Shown here: positions 57,098-64,000 of the stretch, in pieces
Layout of the letters: every line of letters begins with the position of its first letter
Position numbering within the stretch: position 1 is the stretch's first letter
Source: Caprella mutica
Lineage: Eukaryota; Arthropoda; Malacostraca; Amphipoda; Caprellidae
DNA: 64,000 nucleotides
Assembly (NCBI GenBank): GCA_947561585.1
Contig: CANNZV010000504.1
Span: forward strand, 298,445-362,444
Direction of reading: 5' to 3'
The notes under the pieces: generated by a model
What the model was told of the DNA's origin: nothing
The model's database searches: none
What the model saw: only the letters and a program-made list of their open reading frames with translations
Program-made: the position numbers and the translations under genes

Positions 57098-59190
57098 TAC
57101 TGAGAGGCATGCCGCCTCCAATCCCTCTCTGCCAGGTCGTTAAACAATCATGAAGTGTGCAGTACACTAAAATAACGGATACAACAACCTACGACAACGT
57201 TTTCACATCACAAAACGATTTTATCAAAAAACTCTAGATGGCGGAAATTCTAGAAGAAAGGGCTAGTAGCTAAAGGTTATGCCTAATTTGGTTTTTGTAT
57301 CGGAAACTTTATTTCGTTATATCTCGTAAACGAAGAGTTTCACAGAAAATGGTATTCGTGATAAACGTCTTAAAATGGCTCCTTTTATCTATTTAAAGAG
57401 TCAAAATATTGAAATTCAGAAGCGAACCTAAAGCACAAAAATACATTGCTAGGTCCTACTTTTACTATTTTTTAAATTGAATGGACGTAATATTTCAAAA
57501 AATAAACGAACCAAATTTGTTTAGATATAAATTTCAAGGTTGATAGCTTATTTGGGAGGGGTAACTTCTATCTGCTCAGTGTTACGCATATATGGTCCAT
57601 GAATTTGAACAAAAATTGGAGAAAATATCGGGATAGTATTGGGACATGACAATATTGGTTCAACTGTGATGTCCCATTGTTGGGACAACATTTCTCCCAA
57701 GTACCCAAGCAAGTTCTTATGACACAACCTTGTCCCAATCATGTCCCAAGAAAATAATGCTGCCTTCCAAATTAAGTATTTGGAATTTTTTTCGGAGCTC
57801 TAACGTAGCATTGTTGATTGCTTTTCATTACTACTGTTTGAATTATAAAAGATAAATTATGATGTTAAATACTGTATGTATATATGATGAATACTATATA
57901 TGAATTATCAACTTATAATGAAACGTTTAGTTTATTAATATTCAGATTTTTACTAATTTTGTGTATGTTTTTCCAAGAAAAGGATCAAAACCAAACGATA
58001 ATCTTGATTCAGTATTAGGCAATTTATTTCCTTTTTTTCAATGATTTGAGAGAGCAATATATACTAAAGACAAATTAAATTGTTATCTTCATTAGTTGAT
58101 CATTAGAAGGGGAAACATGAATAAGAGGAAAATAACATCCAAACTCATGACCAGTTCAGTAATTGAAGCATCATGGTATATATCCACTCCAATCTTTACA
58201 GATACTCGTAACACTCTACAGTCTACACTGAACACTAAACCATCAGTTTGAAACTTTCCATGTAATTACCATTGCTGTTAATAGGCATTATGATATTAAA
58301 AATGTTCAAATTGTAGTTCATGTACAGTGTTCGTAACTTACCTAACAGTCATTGTAACTAAAGTTCAGGTTAATTGGAGCCACGTTATTCTAACTAAACT
58401 GAAAAGAAAAGGATATTTATTTCAGGATTTAGATATAGAACAGCTTTAAAGGAAACTACTCTATGAATTAAGTTGCCTGATTACATTTAACATTATAGTG
58501 GATCATGTACAACATTATGGAAGATTGCTTTCAACATCATAGAGGAATATATTCAACATTATAATCAATTATATTTACTCTCAAACATCTTTGGGCAGAT
58601 AATTACTTCATAACTTTACTTAATTCAAGCCTAATTTCAATAAACTTTACAGCAATGAGAACAGCTAGATATTAGGTATCTAATTATCGAATTAAAGTTC
58701 CCCAAAATAAGTAAATCGTCAGCTATACAGATGTTATTCAACCTCCTTTAAATCCCCGTACGAATAACATAGGGATTTTCAGCTGATAAACTAAGTTGGA
58801 ACGGCGCTCTCTTTACTCTAGTGGTCTTTAAAACAACATTATTCGTAATCTATCACCAGCATAAATAATTTAGTTATCTTCATTTGTACGCCTGTCTGTA
58901 TATCTGTAAGTACTAGATATGTATGTATTTTTTAGATAAGTATGTTTTTTATCAAGTATAATTAATGGATAAAAAGTAACATTTTCTAGCTTTTATATAT
59001 AAGATTTTCATCTTTCAAATGTGTTCCACGAGTATTTTGGTTTGTTTATTTCTTAACGGAAATGAAACTGTACATTACACTCGCCAGCACTACTGTGAAA
59101 TAGAACACCACAAGAGTAATAGTGAAGATGTTATAAAGAACAATGAAAGCAGCCATTAGAATAGAGAAGCTTTTTCAGGTATTAGTGTTC
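57098..59190. other. Right arm of the inverted duplication, no gene
   Basis: Bases 57840-58010 match the flanks of the 30509-31515 element without the element. Bases 58060-58860 match 29560-30330, and 58970-59185 match 24100-24360, all in reverse. The frame at 57548-57742 lies over a GGGACA-rich stretch and is not convincing. Confidence 0.7.
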
Positions 59191-59214
59191 TATTTCTAAT
59201 TTACAAACTCATTT

Positions 59215-59490
59215 CATTCCAATACTCATTTCATTCCTATACTCATTTCATTCCTATACTCATTTCATTCCTATACTCATTTCATTCCTATACTCATTTC
59301 ATTCCAATACTCATTTCATTCCTATACTCATTTCAATCCAATACTCATTTCATTCCAATACTCATTTCATTCCTATACTCATTTCATTCCTATACTCATT
59401 TCATTCCTATACTCATTTCATTCCTATACTCATTTCATTCCTATACTCATTTCAATCCTATACTCATTTCATTCCTATACTCATTTCATA
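59215..59490. repeat. 17-bp minisatellite
   Basis: About 16 units of CTATACTCATTTCATTC. No counterpart array is seen in the left arm near 24100, so it arose in this arm or was lost from the other. Confidence 0.95.
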
Positions 59491-59809
59491 TCAATAAAAT
59501 ACTTTGGAAAAAGTATCTGGACTACAATCATTTCTTATATGCAATTATTATTTCACTTTGTTATTTTCGAGCAGGTATGGAATATCCTCAACTCAGGTTT
59601 TACTTTTACAAGAATGTGCAAAAATCTACGGATTTTACTAATGATATTTCACTTACTTCAAATTAAATTTCCATGCAAATTTACTGAATCATCGATAATA
59701 TATTTAAGGATTTCAATTAAAAAGAACCTCTAAATAATTTCCATGAACACAATAAACATCTACAATAATTAAAATCAGTACACGATAATCCACAAAAGCG
59801 ATGAATATA

Positions 59810-59985
59810 GTACCTATCGTATTTAATCGTACCTATCATATTTTATCGTATTTATCGTATTATTATCGTACCTATCGTATTTTATTGTAACTATCGTATT
59901 TAATTGTACCTATCGTATTTAATCGTTCCTATCGTATTTAATCGTACCTATCTTATTAAATCGTACCTATCTTATTTTATTTCAG
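59810..59985. repeat. Short inverted counterpart of the 20-bp GGTACGAT array
   Basis: About nine units around TATCGTACCTATCGTATTTA. It corresponds in reverse to 23420-23800. Confidence 0.9.
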
Positions 59986-60043
59986 TGATAAAGAATTCCT
60001 TTCTCCAGTTCCTCATTGCCAAACAAACAAAATCTTTCCAATG

Positions 60044-60393
60044 CACAACTTACCAACACTAACAAGTGCAGAGTAAATATGCATGCAGACTGCACTCTCT
60101 GCACAACTTACCAACACTAACAAGTGCAGAGTACATATGCATGCAGACTGCACTCTCTGCACAACTTACCAACACTAACAAGTGCAGAGTACATGTGCAT
60201 GCAGACTGCACTCTCTGCACAACTTACCAACACTAACAAGAGCAGAGTACATATGCATGCAGACTGCACTCTCTGCACAACTTACCAACACTAACAAGAG
60301 CAGAGTACATATGCATGCAGACTGCACCCTCTGCACAACTTACCAACACTAACAAGTGCAGAGTACATATGCATGCAGACTGCACTCTCTGCA
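60044..60393. repeat. Short inverted counterpart of the 58-bp array
   Basis: About six units, complementary to those at 21785-23359 (CTGCACTCTCTGCACAACTT). The right flank TGCCTGCATTTTACCCTGTC mirrors the left flank of the long array. Confidence 0.95.
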
Positions 60394-60469
60394 TTGCCTG
60401 CATTTTACCCTGTCGTTTGTTTACATTTCAGGTGCTCTGAAGTACCATAAACATCACTAAAGTTATCCA

Positions 60470-63400
60470 AAATATTACCAATGCTCTATAAATATTACCA
60501 ATGCTCTATAAATATTACCAATGCTCTATAAATATTACCAATACTCTATAAATATTACCAATGCTCTATAAATATTACCAATGCTCTATAAATATTACCA
60601 ATGCTCTATAAATATTACCAATGCTCTATAAATATTACCAATGCCCTATAAATATTACCAATGCTCTATAAATATTACCAATGCTCTATAAATATTACCA
60701 ATGCTCTATAAATATTACCAATGCTCTATAAATATTACCAATGCTCTATAAATATTAACAATGCTCTATAAATATTACCAATGCTCTATAAATATTACCA
60801 ATGCTCTATAAATAGTACCAATGCTCTATAAATATTACCAATGCTCTATAAATATTACCAATGCTCTATAAATATTACCAATGCTCTATAAATATTACCA
60901 ATGCTCTATAAATATTACCAATGCTCTATAAATATTACCAATGCTCTATAAATATTACCAATGCTCTATAAATATTACCAATGCTCTATAGATATTACCA
61001 ATGCTCTATAAATATTACCAATGCTCTATGAATATTACCAATGCTCTATAAATATTACCAATGCTCTATAAATATTACCAATGCTCTATAAATATTACCA
61101 ATGCTCTATAAATATTACCAATGCTCTATAGATATTACCAATGCTCTATAAATATTACCAATGCTCTATGAATATTACCAATGCTCTATAAATATTACCA
61201 ATGCTCTATAAATATTACCAATGCTCTATAAATATTACCAATGCTCTATAAATTTTACCAATGCTCTATAAATATTACCAATGCTCTATAAATATTACCA
61301 ATGCTCTATAAATATTACCAATGCTCTATAAATATTACCAATGCTCTATAAATATTACCAATGCTCTATAAATATTACCAATACTCTATAAATATTACCA
61401 ATGCTCTATAAATATTACCAATGCTCTATAAATATTACCAATGCTCTATAAATATTACCAATGCTCTATAAATATTACCAATGCCCTATAAATATTACCA
61501 ATGCTCTAAAAATATTACCAATGCTCTATAAATATTACCAATGCTCTATAAATATTACCAATGCTCTATAAATATTACCAATGCTCTATAAATATTACCA
61601 ATACTCTATAAATATTACCAATGCTCTATAAATATTACCAATGCTCTATAAATATTACCAATGCTCTATAAATATTACCAATGCTCTATAAATATTACCA
61701 ATTCCCTATAAATATTACCAATGCTCTATAAATATTACCAATGCTCTATAAATATTACCAATGCTCTATGAATATTACCAATGCTCTATAAATATTACCA
61801 ATGCTCTATAAATATTACCAATGCTCTATAAATATTACCAATGCTCTATAAATATTAACAATGCTCTATAAATATTACCAATGCTCTATAAATATTACCA
61901 ATGCTCTATAAATAGTACCAATGCTCTATAAATATTACCAATGCTCTATAAATAGTACCAATGCTCTATAAATATTACCAATGCTCTATAAATATTACCA
62001 ATGCTCTATAAATATTACCAATGCTCTATAAATATTACCAATGCTCTATAAATATTACCAATGCTCTATAAATATTACCAATGCTCTATAAATATTACCA
62101 ATGCTCTATAAATATTACCAATGCTCTATAAATATTACCAATGCTCTATAAATATTACCAATGCTCTATGAATATTACCAATGCTCTATAAATATTACCA
62201 ATGCTCTATAAATATTACCAATGCTCTATAAATATTACCAATGCTCTATAAATATTACCAATGCTCTATAGATATTACCAATGCTCTATAAATATTACCA
62301 ATGCTCTATAAATATTACCAATGCTCTATAAATATTACCAATGCTCTATAAATATTACCAATGCTCTATAAATATTACCAATGCTCTATAGATTTTACCA
62401 ATGCTCTATAAATATTACCAATGCTCTATAAATATTACCAATGCTCTATAAATATTACCAATGCTCTATAAATATTACCAATGCTCTATAAATATTACCA
62501 ATGCTCTATAAATATTACCAATGCTCTATAAATATTACCAATGCTCTATAAATATTACCAATGCTCTATAAATATTACCAATGCTCTATAAATATTACCA
62601 ATGCTTTATAAATATTACCAATGCTCTATAAATATTACCAATGCTCTATAAATATTACCAATGCTCTATAAATATTACCATTGCTCTATAAATATTACCA
62701 ATGCTCTATAAATATTACCAATGCTCTATAAATATTACCAATGCTCTATAAATATTACCAATGCTCTATAAATATTACCAATGCTCTATAAATAATACCA
62801 ATGTTCTATAAATATTACCAATGCTCTATAAATATTACCAATGCTCTATAAATATTACCAATGCTCTATAAATATTACCAATGCTCTATAAATATTACCA
62901 ATGCTCTATAAATATTACCAATGCTCTATAAATATTACCAATGCTCTATAAATATTACCAATGCTCTATAAATATTACCAATGCTCTATAAATATTACCA
63001 ATGCTTTATAAATATTACCAATGCTCTATAAATATTACCAATGCTCTATAAATATTACCAATGCTCTATAAATATTACCAATGCTCTATAAATATTACCA
63101 ATGCTTTATAAATATTACCAATGCACTATAAATATTACCAATGCTCTATAAATATTACCAATGCTCAATAAATATTACCAATGCTTTATAAATATTACCA
63201 ATGCTCTATAAAAATTACCAATGCTCTATAAATATTACCAATGCTCTATAAATATTACCAATGCTCTATAAATATTACCAATGCTCTATAAATATTACCA
63301 ATTCTCTATAAATATTACCAATGCTCTCTAAATATTACCAATGCTCTATAAATATTACCAATGCTCTATAAATATTACCAATGCTCTATAAATATTACCA

Positions 63401-64000
63401 ATGCTCTATAAATATTACCAATGCTCTATAAATATTACCAATGCTCTATAAATATTACCAATGCTCTATAAATATTACCAATGCTCTATAAATATTACCA
63501 ATGCTCTATAAATATTACCAATGCTCTATAAATATTACCAATGCTCTATAAATATTACCAATGCTCTATAAATATTACCAATGCTCTATAAATATTACCA
63601 ATGCTCTATAAATATTACCAATGCTCTATAAATATTACCAATGCTCTATAAATATTACCAATGCTCTATAAATATTACCAATGCTCTATAAATATTACCA
63701 ATGCTCTATAAATATTACCAATGCTCTATAAATATTACCAATGCTCTATAAATATTACCAATGCTCTATAAATATTACCAATGCTCTATAAATATTACCA
63801 ATGCTCTATAAATATTACCAATGCTCTATAAATATTACCAATGCTCTATAAATATTACCAATGCTCTATAAATATTACCAATGCTCTATAAATATTACCA
63901 ATGCTCTATAAATATTACCAATGCTCTTATAAATATTACCAATGCTCTATAAATATTACCAATGCTCTATAAATATTACCAATGCTCTATAAATATTACC
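60470..64000. repeat. 20-bp satellite array reaching the window end
   Basis: About 176 head-to-tail units of AATGCTCTATAAATATTACC, highly uniform. Recurrent single-base variants (GATATT, AGTACC, GCCCTATA, GCTTTATA) occur at scattered places. One extra T near 63927 shifts the register of the last four units. The array continues beyond the window. The corresponding site in the other arm has only three or four units. Confidence 0.97.

Noticed and set aside
1..64000. tRNA, rRNA or telomeric repeat (TTAGG) arrays
   Set aside because: No cloverleaf-like segments, rRNA cores or TTAGG arrays were noticed by eye; a tRNAscan-SE and Rfam run would settle this.

Overview
This is AT-rich nuclear DNA from a eukaryote, most likely an insect; Hemiptera is only a guess. 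The evidence is GT-AG introns, TATA-box promoters, animal DNA transposons (hAT, TTAA-target, Tc1/mariner-like, pogo-like), an LTR retrotransposon fragment and a jockey-type LINE. I see no rRNA, tRNA, CRISPR array or bacterial-style operon. Most of the sequence is repeats.

The only convincing host genes are one tandemly amplified family: four apparently intact copies (7239-8718 minus, 36696-38169 minus, 43448-44299 minus, 50937-52052 plus) and one pseudogene (10933-12347 plus). Each has a short first exon encoding a signal peptide, a phase-1 intron holding a 14-bp minisatellite, and a second exon. The product is a secreted protein of about 165 residues with a furin-type RQKR site and three C-x12/13-C motifs that resemble half of a peritrophin-A (CBM14) chitin-binding domain. 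All five promoters share a conserved block with a TATA box. Copy 2 is disrupted by a TTAA-target MITE, two indels and a damaged acceptor. In copy 4 the 5'UTR is split from its promoter by a 1.84-kb LTR-element fragment.

Layout: 1-6.1 kb holds repeats, a hAT element and foldback elements. 6.1-13 kb holds the head-to-head pair copy 1/copy 2 around a spacer with a LINE fragment. 13-20.4 kb holds decayed elements. 20.4-39 kb is one arm of a large inverted duplication ending in copy 3. 39-43 kb is a mobile-element patchwork. 43.4-52 kb holds the head-to-head pair copy 4/copy 5. 50.4-60.5 kb is the inverted second arm. 60.5-64 kb is a 20-bp satellite running off the window. The arms differ by insertions that can be read against empty sites in the other arm, and by opposite expansion of two satellites.

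The most unusual feature is a set of non-autonomous elements (20567-21730, 25597-26625, 39515-40208, 46841-47929, probably 16413-19021). Each ends in inverted clusters of a degenerate word private to that element. Four have 9-bp target duplications and share two terminal nonamers, about GGTTCTAGG at one end and SGTRNCCGG at the other. I cannot assign them to a known superfamily.
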